From assembly GCA_050011315.1 (NCBI GenBank), contig JBEKJI010000011.1:52520-116519 (forward strand): a stretch of DNA of 64,000 nt, read 5' to 3'. The notes beneath the pieces were generated by a model. That model did not search any database and had not been told where the DNA came from. It was given only the letters and a program-made list of their open reading frames with translations. Shown here piece after piece: positions 45,680-53,889 of the stretch. The stretch comes from Fen-549 sp050011315 (GTDB lineage Bacteria > Actinomycetota > Thermoleophilia > Gaiellales > Gaiellaceae). A program made the translations under genes and the position numbers. Numbering within the stretch: the first letter of the stretch is position 1; the number at the start of each line of letters is the position of its first letter.

Positions 45680-45945
45680 GCTTCCTTCCCGGGGAAGCGG
45701 ACTCTAGCGGCTTCCAGCCGCGACGGCGAAACCGCCGGGGCGCCCGACCCGCGCGAACTCGCAGACTCGTTTCGGGCATGCAGCCGCCAACGGAGTTACT
45801 CGACATGCTGCAGGAGATCGCCACCTAGACCGGCGCCTTCCGTCGAGGTCTTTACAACGTTCGCCGCGCGGAAACCTCTGCTCTCGATGGGCGGCAACGG
45901 CCTCTCCAGCAAGCGCTTCGCCACCCGGCGCTTTATTGTCCGGCC

Positions 45946-46953
45946 GTGGCCAGGGGAGTACGACGTGTTTTCGTCCCGTTGCTGCTCGGACTTTCGCTGC
46001 TCGCGATGCTGAGCGGGTGCAATGGAAGCAAGCACAGCGCTAAGCCAGCGCCGAGCACTTCAGCCTCGCTCGTCCCGAACTCGATCGCCTTCTGGGACGC
46101 CGAGCACGGTCTCGTCGGAAGCGGAGTCACCTGGAAGAAGACGACCGGCGCCATCTCGGCGACAAGCGACGGCGGTAAGACCTTCCGCCTCGTCCTGCGG
46201 ACGCCGGGGCCGGTCGTTTGGGTCTCGACGGCCGGTTCGAGCGACGCCTGGGCGGTCGTCGAACGGTGCTCGCCCTCGGGCTGCGTCTTCTCCCGGCTCC
46301 TGCACAGCAGCGACCGCGGTAAGTCGTGGCAGAGACTGGCCGCACCGCCGGTCTCGAGCATGAGCTTCGCAACGACGTCGCGAGGATTGGCGGTCACCGA
46401 GAAGGGCCAACTTCTGGCGACCGGTGACGGCGGGCGCTCGTGGAGCGGTTTGTCGAGACCGTGCTCGAGATCGGAAAGCGAATGGTTCGCCCCATCGGGC
46501 GGGGTCTATCTCTCGCTCGTAACGCAACGGCGCGCATGGGCTGTTTGCGTCGGGGAAAGCAGCGCCGGAAGTCAGGCGAAGACGATCTTCGAGAGTGTTG
46601 ATGGCGGAAAGGTCTGGCAGATGGTCGCCAATCAGCCCGTAGTCGGCCACTCTCGAGTCGGATCGGGCGGTCTGTCGTCCTACGGCTATCCGCAGGGAAT
46701 CAGCTTTTCGGCGCAGGGCTACGGTCTTCTCTGGGAGAGCCGTGGCAATCTCTACTTAACCCGGGATGGGGGCCACCACTGGCAGAAGCTCGGGATCGCG
46801 GCTCCGGAGGTCGATTCCGGACTCTCCGCCGTGATGCTCTCCAGAACCCGCGCATTCGCCCTTCTCTCGCGCGGCGGAACCTATCGGTTGCTCTCGACAA
46901 CGGACGGCGGCCGAAGCTGGTCGGTCGTCCAGCGCTGGCCCGCCGCACGCTGA
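45946..46953 (+). CDS. Lipoprotein with YCF48/BNR-like beta-propeller
   Basis: The protein has 335 residues. A lipoprotein signal (LLLGLSLLAMLSGCNGS, lipobox LSGC) is followed by repeated beta-propeller units marked by SDGGKTFR, SSDRGKSWQR, GDGGRSWSG and RDGGHHWQKL. Such Ycf48-like propellers occur outside photosynthesis, with unknown roles. GTG is the start, six bases after TATTGT. The 266-base region before it holds one short dyad and no gene. Confidence 0.85.
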   Translation: MARGVRRVFVPLLLGLSLLAMLSGCNGSKHSAKPAPSTSASLVPNSIAFWDAEHGLVGSGVTWKKTTGAISATSDGGKTFRLVLRTPGPVVWVSTAGSSDAWAVVERCSPSGCVFSRLLHSSDRGKSWQRLAAPPVSSMSFATTSRGLAVTEKGQLLATGDGGRSWSGLSRPCSRSESEWFAPSGGVYLSLVTQRRAWAVCVGESSAGSQAKTIFESVDGGKVWQMVANQPVVGHSRVGSGGLSSYGYPQGISFSAQGYGLLWESRGNLYLTRDGGHHWQKLGIAAPEVDSGLSAVMLSRTRAFALLSRGGTYRLLSTTDGGRSWSVVQRWPAAR

Positions 46954-46956
46954 GTC

Positions 46957-47249
46957 TCACGAGATCCGCCCGTTCTCGAGCCGGAGCACCTCGTCGAAGC
47001 GGTCGAGTATCAGCTCGTCGTGCGCGATCACAAGCAGGCCTACGTCGTCGGCGCCGGCGAGGAGACCCGGCCGAAGAAGTGAGTCAGGCGCAGGTACCTG
47101 CCCGAGCGGGTGAAATACCACGCGGTCTGCAGTCCGGCGACGAAGAGCCCCATCCCGATCGTGATCGGGATGAAGATGAAGTGGAAGATGATCGTGACCG
47201 CGAACTGCCAGCGCGACAGCTCAGCGGTCGTGACGGCGAGCGCGCTCAA
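46957..47249 (-). pseudogene. cydA'-'cydD deletion remnant
   Basis: From TTG 47249 the reading frame encodes the N-terminal 60 residues of cytochrome bd oxidase subunit I (ELSRWQFAVTIIFHFIF, then GMGLFVAGLQTAWYFTRSG and LTHFFGR). After FFGRV the frame no longer matches and stops. In another frame, the last 30 codons read GLLVIAHDELILDRFDEVLR and LENGRIS before a stop, which is the C-terminus of a CydC/CydD-type ABC ATPase. The middle, about 4 kb in a complete cyd locus (rest of cydA, cydB and most of cydCD), is missing. GATGAGG precedes the start. This is a scar, not a working gene. Confidence 0.8.
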
Positions 47250-47389
47250 GCGAGAACCTCATCAGAGCCGCGGCGCATGCGGACTTCTTACCGGTTTGGA
47301 GCGCGGATTTCAAACCCCCGCGCCGCGTTTCCCGTAACGGAAACCTCAGCCCGAGCCGGCGCCACTGAGCCCGCGTGGTCGAGCGTGCC

Positions 47390-47884
47390 CTACGCGGCGA
47401 CGACCTTGCCGTGAATCTCCCGGGTGAGCGCTTCGACCTGCTTGGTCAGAGCGGTGTTCTCGTCGATCAACCGCTTGATCAGACCGATCCCTTCCTCGGC
47501 CTGCTGCTGCCGGCGCACGCTCTCCGTGGCGACGTCTTCGCGGTGTTTCGCGTCCGCGTCTGCGTGCGCCTTGTCGCGGTCGGCCTGGCGGGTTTGTGCG
47601 AGCAGGATCAGCGGCGCCGCGTAGGCGGCCTGGAGGCTGAACGCCAGGTTGAGCAGGATGAACGGGTAGAGGTCGAAGGTGACGAGGCCGGCGGCGTTGG
47701 CGAAGATCCAGGCGCCGACGATCAGCGTCTGGCCGATCAGGAACTTCGGCGTGCCGAAGAAGCGCGCGAACGCCTCCGCCCTGGCGCCGAACGAGCTCGA
47801 GCCGAACGGCGCCGCCACCCGCTCGAACTCTTCCAGAAAGCGCCGGTAGTGATTTGCCGGCGTCGATGCAGGTGCCCCGACCAT
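47390..47884 (-). CDS. DUF1003 membrane protein
   Basis: The protein has 164 residues. Two TM segments are seen (LIGQTLIVGAWIFANAAG and YPFILLNLAFSLQAAYAAPLILL), followed by a charged, coiled-coil-like C-terminus. This is DUF1003, of unknown function. AGGAGG lies eight bases before ATG 47884; a longer in-frame start is not favoured. Confidence 0.85.
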   Translation of the reverse strand: MVGAPASTPANHYRRFLEEFERVAAPFGSSSFGARAEAFARFFGTPKFLIGQTLIVGAWIFANAAGLVTFDLYPFILLNLAFSLQAAYAAPLILLAQTRQADRDKAHADADAKHREDVATESVRRQQQAEEGIGLIKRLIDENTALTKQVEALTREIHGKVVAA

Positions 47885-47982
47885 CGTGAATCCTCCTGTT
47901 GTGAGCTTGGTCGAACAACTCTGCCCGCCGGAGGTCACTCCCGCAACACCGGCGGGCCCGCCGGCTGACTAGGATCGCGCGC

Positions 47983-49152
47983 ATGCTGCGCGACAGCCTC
48001 TCGAACGCCGAAGCCCGCCGGATCGCCCTGGCGGCGCAGGGGCTCGACCGGCCGCGGCCGGATGGGCGCATCGATCTGCGCCACCTGCGGGTGGTAATCG
48101 GGCGACTCGGCCTGCTTCAACTCGACTTCGTCAACGTGGTCGTCCCGGCGCACTACCAGGTGCTCTACTCGCGGCTCGGACCGTACGAGGTGTCGCTGCT
48201 CGACAGGCTCGCCTACCGACGCCGCGAGCTCACCGAGCAATGGGCGCACGAAGCTTCGCTAGTTCCCGTGGAATTGTGGCCGCACCTGGATCACCGCCGT
48301 GCGGCGCACCCGATCCGTCCCCGCGGCTTCGACCTCTTCCTCGAAGAGCACTCCGGCTACGTCGACTGGGTGCTGAAGGAGATCGGCCGCCGCGGCCCGC
48401 TCGCCGCCGAGGATCTGCCCGCCCCGGACGGGGTCTCGCGGCGCCTCAAGGGATCCTGGCTCGGGACGGTGCCGCGGGCATTGCTCGAGCATCTGTTCGG
48501 GCGCGGCGTGCTCGCGGTCGCCGAGCGCCGCCCGAGCATGGCGCGCGCCTTCGACCGCTCCGAGCGCCTCGTCCCGCCCGAGCACCACAGCCGCACGGTC
48601 ACCCGCGACGACGCCCAGCGCGAGCTGATCCGGATCGCCGCCCGCGCACACGGCGTCGCCACCGTCGCCGATCTCGCCGACTACTTCCGCCTGCGCGTCG
48701 GCGAAGCGCAACCTCGCATCGCCGAGCTGGTCGAGGGCGGAGAGTTGCGCGAGGTGACGGTCGAGGGCTGGCGCGGGTCCGCGTATCTGCACCGCGATGC
48801 GCGGCTACCCCGCCACGTCGGCGCCGCCACGCTCCTCTCGCCCTTCGACCCGCTGATCTGGACGCGAAGGCGAACCGAGCGCCTGTTCGGCTTCGACTAC
48901 CGCTTCGAGATCTTCACGCCGCGCGAGCAGCGCCGCTGGGGCTGCTACGTCCTCCCTTTCCTTCTCGGCGACCGCCTCGTCGCCCGCGTAGATCTGAAAG
49001 CAGACCGCGCGAGCGGACGTCTCGTAGTGCTTTCGACCCACTACGAGCCCGGCGCCGACCGGACCGAGATCGAGCCCGCCCTCAACGCCGAGCTCGAGAC
49101 AATGGCCGGTTGGCTCGGATTGGAGCCGCCCGTTGCCCCGCGCGGCGTCTAG
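47983..49152 (+). CDS. YcaQ/AlkX-like winged-helix DNA glycosylase
   Basis: The protein has 389 residues and matches the HTH_42/AlkZ-like family: RIALAAQGL at the start, LGLLQLDFVNVVVPAHYQVLYSRLG near residue 44, three winged-helix units and a C-terminal LSPFDPLIWTRRRTERLFGFDY. The QLD triplet fits the Q-x-D pattern described for YcaQ (AlkX), which unhooks interstrand crosslinks, as opposed to Q-x-Q in AlkZ. TAGGAT is seven bases before ATG. This would be a second repair glycosylase in the window. Confidence 0.83.
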   Translation: MLRDSLSNAEARRIALAAQGLDRPRPDGRIDLRHLRVVIGRLGLLQLDFVNVVVPAHYQVLYSRLGPYEVSLLDRLAYRRRELTEQWAHEASLVPVELWPHLDHRRAAHPIRPRGFDLFLEEHSGYVDWVLKEIGRRGPLAAEDLPAPDGVSRRLKGSWLGTVPRALLEHLFGRGVLAVAERRPSMARAFDRSERLVPPEHHSRTVTRDDAQRELIRIAARAHGVATVADLADYFRLRVGEAQPRIAELVEGGELREVTVEGWRGSAYLHRDARLPRHVGAATLLSPFDPLIWTRRRTERLFGFDYRFEIFTPREQRRWGCYVLPFLLGDRLVARVDLKADRASGRLVVLSTHYEPGADRTEIEPALNAELETMAGWLGLEPPVAPRGV

Positions 49153-49246
49153 TGCGCCCATCTCGCTCGCCCTGCGGCGAAAGTCGTGTCAACCTCCCAT
49201 AGCCGGACGGCGTTTGAACCTCCATGGACGAACCGAGCGATAGCCG

Positions 49247-49840
49247 ATGATCGCCCCCGAATGGGAAGCAGAGTTCGAAGCCTTCGTACGAAAAGAGTCA
49301 CCACGCCTGCTCGGTTTCGCGTTATTGCTCACCGGCGAGCGCGGCGACGCCGAAGATCTCCTGCAGATCGCCCTACTTCGCGTCGCCAAGCGATGGGGCG
49401 TCGCGCGCGAGAGTCCGGAGCTGTTCACGCGGCGAGTGGCGGTCAACCTCGCCTGCGATCGCTGGCGCCGCTGGCGACGGCGGCCGAGCGAGACGCAATT
49501 CGAAGACTGGATGGGAGGCGCAGTCTCCGGGGAGGAAGCGACGCGCGCCGGTGAACGCGAGCTGATCCTCCGAGCGACACGCCAGCTCCCTGTCGGGCAG
49601 CGAGCAGTTCTCGTCCTTCGCTTCTGGGAGGACTTGTCGGTGGACGAGACGGCACGCGTTCTCGGCTGCGGCGAGGGTAGCGTCAAGTCACAGACGCACC
49701 GTGCGCTCAGGCGGTTGCGCGAGCTGCTCGAGGCCCAAGGAGTGTCCACTCAATCCGGCATGAACGCTCGCCACGACGGATCGCCGGTCCCTCTTGACTC
49801 GAACAAAGGAGGCGCACCATGCCGACTGATGAGCGAATGA
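49247..49840 (+). CDS. SigE-family ECF sigma factor
   Basis: The protein has 197 residues. Region 2 is FEAFVRKESPRLLGFALLLTGERGDAEDLLQIALLRV; region 4 is LPVGQRAVLVLRFWEDLSVDETARVLGCGEGSVKSQTHRALRRL. It belongs to the SigE70-type group, usually paired with a membrane partner. The next gene overlaps it by 22 bases, a strong sign of coupling. Regulon unknown. Confidence 0.88.
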   Translation: MIAPEWEAEFEAFVRKESPRLLGFALLLTGERGDAEDLLQIALLRVAKRWGVARESPELFTRRVAVNLACDRWRRWRRRPSETQFEDWMGGAVSGEEATRAGERELILRATRQLPVGQRAVLVLRFWEDLSVDETARVLGCGEGSVKSQTHRALRRLRELLEAQGVSTQSGMNARHDGSPVPLDSNKGGAPCRLMSE

Positions 49841-50781
49841 TCACCGAGCTTCGACTTGCCTTCGATGAGGCAACCAGGGAGCTCGATCCCGATCCGGACC
49901 TGCTGACCACCTTGAGGCGCAGGCAGACGCGACAGCGACGACGACGGCGCCTGACGCTGGTGGTGGTCAGCGCGACCCTTGCGGCCACACTCGCGCTTGC
50001 CGGGACGAGCTTCCGAGGTCACCACGCGGGAGGAGGAGCCGCGTATGCCGCGACGCCACCTGTCCTGAACTACACCCCCAGCGACAACGTACCGAGCGCG
50101 CACGACCTGCTCCTGCAGCTCGCGAGCAAGGCCGCCGCGCAGCCTCAGCCCGCGGCCGGGCGCTACGACTACATCGAGACTCGCGGCTGGAGCCTCGACA
50201 GTACTGACAACGCGGGCGGACCCAGAACTGTGACGCTCAATACCATCCATCATCAACTGTGGGTTACTGATGACGGATCGGGAAGGACCGTCGAGAATCG
50301 TGCTGGGCGGATCTATGACGACGTCGTTCCTAACGACAACTTCCCTAACGGGCTCCAGAGTCGGACGCAGCTACCGACGGATCCGTCTGTGCTTCGCGCC
50401 GAGTTGGCGAAGAACTATCCGAACTACGGCACGTTCGAGTGGTTCACCGCCGTCGGCGACGTCTGGAACGTGCAGGTCGTTACCCCGCAGGTCCAGGCCG
50501 CACTACTCCGAGTGCTCGCCGGCGAGCCCGACATGGTTTACAGCGGCACTGTCACCGACCGAGCGGGAAGGACGGGCGTCGCCACCAGCACCGAATCCGA
50601 CCACTCGGGCGCTCTGACTCGCTACACGCTGATCTTCGATCCATCGACGGGCGCACTCCTCGACTCCGAGGAGACTGCGCTCGAAGCGCCGAGACTGCTT
50701 CGCCTGCGCGTACCAGCGACGACGGGGTACGAGCTCTGGCTGAAGACGGGCCGCGTCGACTCCACCGACGCGACACCCTGA
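49819..50781 (+). CDS. CU044_5270-like membrane protein (putative sigma partner)
   Basis: The protein has 320 residues. A short cytoplasmic N-terminus (about 45 residues, ending RRRQTRQRRRRR) and one TM helix (LTLVVVSATLAATLALAG) are followed by an extracellular domain of about 240 residues with ELWLKTGRVDS near the end. Such proteins regularly follow SigE70 sigma genes and may act as anti-sigma or signal sensors; no ZAS zinc motif is present. It starts inside the sigma gene, with GGAGG in the overlap. Confidence 0.72.
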   Translation: MPTDERMITELRLAFDEATRELDPDPDLLTTLRRRQTRQRRRRRLTLVVVSATLAATLALAGTSFRGHHAGGGAAYAATPPVLNYTPSDNVPSAHDLLLQLASKAAAQPQPAAGRYDYIETRGWSLDSTDNAGGPRTVTLNTIHHQLWVTDDGSGRTVENRAGRIYDDVVPNDNFPNGLQSRTQLPTDPSVLRAELAKNYPNYGTFEWFTAVGDVWNVQVVTPQVQAALLRVLAGEPDMVYSGTVTDRAGRTGVATSTESDHSGALTRYTLIFDPSTGALLDSEETALEAPRLLRLRVPATTGYELWLKTGRVDSTDATP

Positions 50782-50868
50782 GTGCAGCGCCTGGTCCACC
50801 AAACACCTAGACGAGAGGCCGCTCGTGACCCGGGCGGCCTCGTCGCGCTACCGTTACAAGTTCGCCGA

Positions 50869-51124
50869 GGCAAAGGTCACACTGCTTTGCGGAGAAGCGG
50901 CTATCTTGACCATGCCGAGCCCCCGTAGCTCAGTGGATAGAGCAGTGGTTTTGGCATGGGGGAAACCCGGTTTCCCCCATGAGCCCCCTCGTCCCTGAAG
51001 GAGAGCGGGAGCGAGCCGCGCCCGCGCAGGTCGGTCGCGGCGGCAAGGGTCACACTGCCTTACCGAGAAGTGGCTATCTTGAACCTGCCGAGCCCCCGTA
51101 GCTCAGTGGATAGAGCAGTGGTTT
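50869..51124 (+). repeat. Tandem 83-bp duplication carrying promoter and 5' half of tRNA-Arg
   Basis: Copy 1 (50869-50951) and copy 2 (51042-51124) are about 90 percent identical and offset by 173 bases. Each has TATCTT 11 bases before the tRNA. Only copy 2 continues into a complete tRNA. Confidence 0.85.
50919..50981 (+). pseudogene. Truncated tRNA-Arg fused to a perfect hairpin
   Basis: The first 33 bases (acceptor 5' strand, D arm and half of the anticodon stem) equal the intact tRNA-Arg, but the sequence then becomes an inverted repeat, CATGGGGGAAACC - C - GGTTTCCCCCATG (50955-50981). It cannot fold as a tRNA. Its promoter is kept, so a short 5'-half RNA could still be made. Confidence 0.75.
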
Positions 51125-51163
51125 CCTAAACCACGTGCGCAAGTTCGATTCTTGCCGGGGGCA
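51092..51163 (+). tRNA. tRNA-Arg (anticodon CCT)
   Basis: It folds into a full cloverleaf: acceptor GCCCCCG/CGGGGGC, D arm GCTC/GAGC, anticodon stem GTGGT/ACCAC with loop TTCCTAA (anticodon CCT) and T arm GCAAG/CTTGC around TTCGATT. CCA is not encoded. Confidence 0.95.
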
Positions 51164-51222
51164 TCCTCAGTGACTGCACGCGGCCACGGGCAGCGAATTG
51201 AGCGTTATCGTCACGCTTGCGT

Positions 51223-51873
51223 ATGGCGAAGACGATCCTCTGCTACGGCGATTCGAACACCTGGGGCTTCGTGCCCGGGAGCGAGGGCGAGCGCTTTCCC
51301 TGGGAGGTGCGCTGGCCCGGAGTGCTACAGGCCGAGCTCGGCGACGGGTTTCGGGTGATCGAGGAGGGGCTGAGCGGGCGGACGACGGTGCTCGAGAACC
51401 CGCTCGAGCAGTACCGGAACGGGCGCGAGTACCTGCTTCCGTGCCTGCAGTCGCACCAACCGCTCGACCTGGTCGTGATCTTCCTGGGTACGAACGACCT
51501 CTGCGACCGTTACTCGCTGCCGCCGCTGGATATCGCACGCGGCGCCGCTTTGCTCGCTCAGATCGCGCTGCGGAGCGAGACAGGGCCCGGCTACGGGGCG
51601 CCGGCCGCGCTGCTCTGCTCGCTGCCGCGACTGGGCGACACGAGTACGCTCGCGGACACCCTCTCGGGTGGAGCGGCGAAGGCCGCAGACCTTACCCGCC
51701 ACTTCCAGGTCGCCGCTTCCGAGGTGGGTGTGCCGCTGCTCAATCTCTCCGAGGTCACCGTTTACGACGACTCCGACGGCGTCCACCTGAACGCCGGCGG
51801 GCACCGGGCCGTGGCGCTCGCGGCGGCCCGGGCGGCTCGCGAGATCCTCGACCAAGCGGATCGCGCCGGTTAA
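51223..51873 (+). CDS. SGNH/GDSL-family esterase
   Basis: The protein has 216 residues and no signal peptide. Block I is LCYGDSNTWGF with catalytic Ser14; block III has FLGTNDLCD; block V is DSDGVHLNAGGHRAVA with Asp and His of the triad. Its closest look is the arylesterase/lysophospholipase group. ATG 51223 is preferred to TTG 51217. It is convergent with the next gene, whose stop overlaps its end by four bases. Confidence 0.87.
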   Translation: MAKTILCYGDSNTWGFVPGSEGERFPWEVRWPGVLQAELGDGFRVIEEGLSGRTTVLENPLEQYRNGREYLLPCLQSHQPLDLVVIFLGTNDLCDRYSLPPLDIARGAALLAQIALRSETGPGYGAPAALLCSLPRLGDTSTLADTLSGGAAKAADLTRHFQVAASEVGVPLLNLSEVTVYDDSDGVHLNAGGHRAVALAAARAAREILDQADRAG

Positions 51874-52499
51874 TCTCCTTGGAACTCTTCGCGGAGCTCG
51901 GCTGCGCGAAGATCGGCCGTGTATACGGGCGTTCCCGGTTGGTGCTTGCGTCCGCCCTCTCCGAGAGTGCCCGCGTCGACCGGGTCGAAACCGATCTCGT
52001 CGATCAGTCCGGCCACGGTCCGCTTGGCTTCCTCGTCGTCTCCCGAGATCGGGATTCCGATGCGCTCAGGGTCGCCCGGAGGCCGACCGAGGTCTCGTAG
52101 GCGGATCCAGTAGATGGCGTTGAAGGCCTTGACGACACGCGCGCCCTTCATGTGCGCTTGAAGCAGCTCGCTGGAAGTGGTGCTGTCCGAGTCGAGCTCC
52201 TCGAACTGCCCGTCCCGGTTCGGGTAGTAGTTGTTCGTGTCGATCACGACCTTGCCTTCGGCGCCCTCGGCCGGTAACTCGCGATAGCGCCCCAGGGGCA
52301 CCGAGACGACCACGACCTTGCCGAACGCCACCGCCTCCCGAGGCGTCACCGCCCGCGCCCGCTCGCCCAGCTCTGCCACGAGATCCCGCAGGGTCTCGGG
52401 TCCGCGCGAGTTCGAGACGGCCAGCTCGTGACCGGCCCGGGCGAAGTGCCTGGCCAGCGTTCCACCTATGTTGCCCGCACCAATGATTCCGATCTTCAT
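51870..52499 (-). CDS. NAD(P)-binding oxidoreductase, F420:NADP reductase-like
   Basis: The protein has 209 residues. The dinucleotide motif is IGIIGAGNIGGTLARHFARAGHE, then VVVSVPLGRYRELP and VIDTNNYYPNRDG. This is the NpdG-like F420_oxidored family. Several members in actinobacteria do not use F420, so the cofactor is not certain. GGAGGAG stands before ATG 52499. Confidence 0.8.
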   Translation of the reverse strand: MKIGIIGAGNIGGTLARHFARAGHELAVSNSRGPETLRDLVAELGERARAVTPREAVAFGKVVVVSVPLGRYRELPAEGAEGKVVIDTNNYYPNRDGQFEELDSDSTTSSELLQAHMKGARVVKAFNAIYWIRLRDLGRPPGDPERIGIPISGDDEEAKRTVAGLIDEIGFDPVDAGTLGEGGRKHQPGTPVYTADLRAAELREEFQGD

Positions 52500-52563
52500 C
52501 TCTCCTCCTTCGACAGCACTCGCGTACCCGCCGCGAAGATTACGAACCCCGAGCTGTAAAGCG

Positions 52564-52595
52564 AGCTTGACATCCTCGGTATGTCAAGCTAACTT
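52564..52595 (+). promoter_or_regulatory. Leaderless promoter covered by a palindromic operator
   Basis: AGCTTGACAT (52564-52573) and ATGTCAAGCT (52581-52590) form a perfect 10-bp inverted repeat with a 7-base spacer. TTGACA (52567-52572), 17 bases and TAACTT (52590-52595) form a promoter; seven bases later is GTG 52603. The operator thus spans -35 to -10 and is probably bound by the XRE protein it drives. Confidence 0.75.
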
Positions 52596-52602
52596 GTCAC
52601 CT

Positions 52603-52797
52603 GTGAAAAACCGAGTGCGCGAACTGCGGGAGAAAACCGGACTGTCGCAAGGCCAGCTGGCCGACCTGGTCGACGTCTCGCGCCAGACGATCAACTCGAT
52701 CGAGAAGGAGCGTTACACGCCTTCGCTGCCGCTGGCGCTCGCGCTCGCGCGCTACTTCGGAACATCGATCGAGAAGTTGTTCACGGAAGGGAGCTAG
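52603..52797 (+). CDS. Small XRE-family regulator
   Basis: This 64-residue protein is a single HTH_3 domain (RELREKTGLSQGQLADLVDV, then SRQTINSIEKERYTPSLPLAL). It resembles the small YgzD/AnsR-like regulators that lie before membrane proteins. GTG 52603 is set by the leaderless promoter; an earlier in-frame start at 52468 reads through the promoter and is unlikely. The downstream ORF follows directly at 52798. Confidence 0.87.
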   Translation: MKNRVRELREKTGLSQGQLADLVDVSRQTINSIEKERYTPSLPLALALARYFGTSIEKLFTEGS

Positions 52798-53181
52798 ATG
52801 CCTAAGTTCATGAAATCGAAGTGGTACTTGCCGGCCTATATGCTCCTGGTCGGTGGCGTGCTCACCGTAGTGGCCTGGAGGATCGAGGGCAAGCACTCAG
52901 AGGCGCTTAAAACTCTCGGACTGTCCCTCGCGATCGCGCTCGCTCTCCTCGCGGCCGGTTACAGTAAGAAGCTCCGCCGGGAGCTCCTCGGCGACGAGCG
53001 CTCCAATGCGATCAGCCTACTCGCGGGCTGGGGCGCCGGCGTCATTACGTTCCAGGTCATTTTCACCTGCTTCATAGTGGAGGCAGCGCGCGGCCACAGC
53101 GTCTCTCCCTACTTCTGGCTGGCGGGGCTATACATCGGCCTGTTCGGCCTGTTCACGATCATCCAGCGCGTCCGGCGCTGA
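52798..53181 (+). CDS. Small membrane protein, partner of the XRE gene
   Basis: The protein has 127 residues. Four membrane segments are seen (for example LPAYMLLVGGVLTVVAW and FWLAGLYIGLFGLFTII). The loop with ELLGDERSNAIS is like DUF2178-type proteins. It directly abuts the regulator stop, so it forms one operon. Function unknown. Confidence 0.72.
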   Translation: MPKFMKSKWYLPAYMLLVGGVLTVVAWRIEGKHSEALKTLGLSLAIALALLAAGYSKKLRRELLGDERSNAISLLAGWGAGVITFQVIFTCFIVEAARGHSVSPYFWLAGLYIGLFGLFTIIQRVRR

Positions 53182-53190
53182 GAGCTCGCT

Positions 53191-53751
53191 CTACTCCTCT
53201 TCGCCGCCGGCCTCCAGATCGAACGGAGCCGAGGCGGCGAGCCCGCGCGCCCAGTCTTCGCGTGAATCGGGCATCTCCACCTTCTTGACGCCGCCGGGGA
53301 AGCGACCCTGCAGCCGCTCGTACTCCTGCGCGAGCCGCTCGTCGGGGTGGCTCCATTCGTGCAGGTAGTAGACGGCGTTGACGTGGGCCTGCAGCAGCTC
53401 CTTGGTGCAGCCGAAACAGGGACGCGTGGTCGTGTAGAGGACGGTGCCCTCGACCGCGGTACCGAAGCGCGCGGCCGAGAGGAGCGCGTTCTGCTCGGCA
53501 TGAACGCAGATGCAGACGTCGTAGGCCGTGCCTGATTCGTACTGGTCGCGATGGGCGCAGCGATCGCAGCCACCCTCGTCGCAGTTGGTCATGTTCTCGG
53601 GCGTGCCGTTGTAGCCGGTCGCGATCACGCGATCGCCGAGGACGAGCACGGCACCAACGCGGCTACCGAGGCAGTTCGCCCGCTCACGCACGGCCATGGC
53701 TATCTGCATGAAGTACTCGGGATGCTCCGGGCGAGCCGATTCGGATGCCAT
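53191..53751 (-). CDS. dCMP deaminase (ComEB-like)
   Basis: The protein has 186 residues. The zinc deaminase motif is HAEQNALLSAA with Glu, then PCFGCTKELLQ with PCxxC. An extra set, CDEGGCDRCAH, fits the second zinc site of dCMP deaminases. It supplies dUMP for thymidylate synthesis. TACAAT lies nine bases before the ATG. The 138 bases to the next gene contain nothing recognised. Confidence 0.88.
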   Translation of the reverse strand: MASESARPEHPEYFMQIAMAVRERANCLGSRVGAVLVLGDRVIATGYNGTPENMTNCDEGGCDRCAHRDQYESGTAYDVCICVHAEQNALLSAARFGTAVEGTVLYTTTRPCFGCTKELLQAHVNAVYYLHEWSHPDERLAQEYERLQGRFPGGVKKVEMPDSREDWARGLAASAPFDLEAGGEEE

Positions 53752-53889
53752 CAGTCGGGGATTGTAAGGTCACGGCCGGGCGAATCACATCGCGCACGCG
53801 GAGGACTCACCGCGGCGAGATGACCGTAGCGACTACCGCGCTGGCTGATCCTGACCGCGATCCGAGCAAGCCCGGCATCCGGTCTGCCC

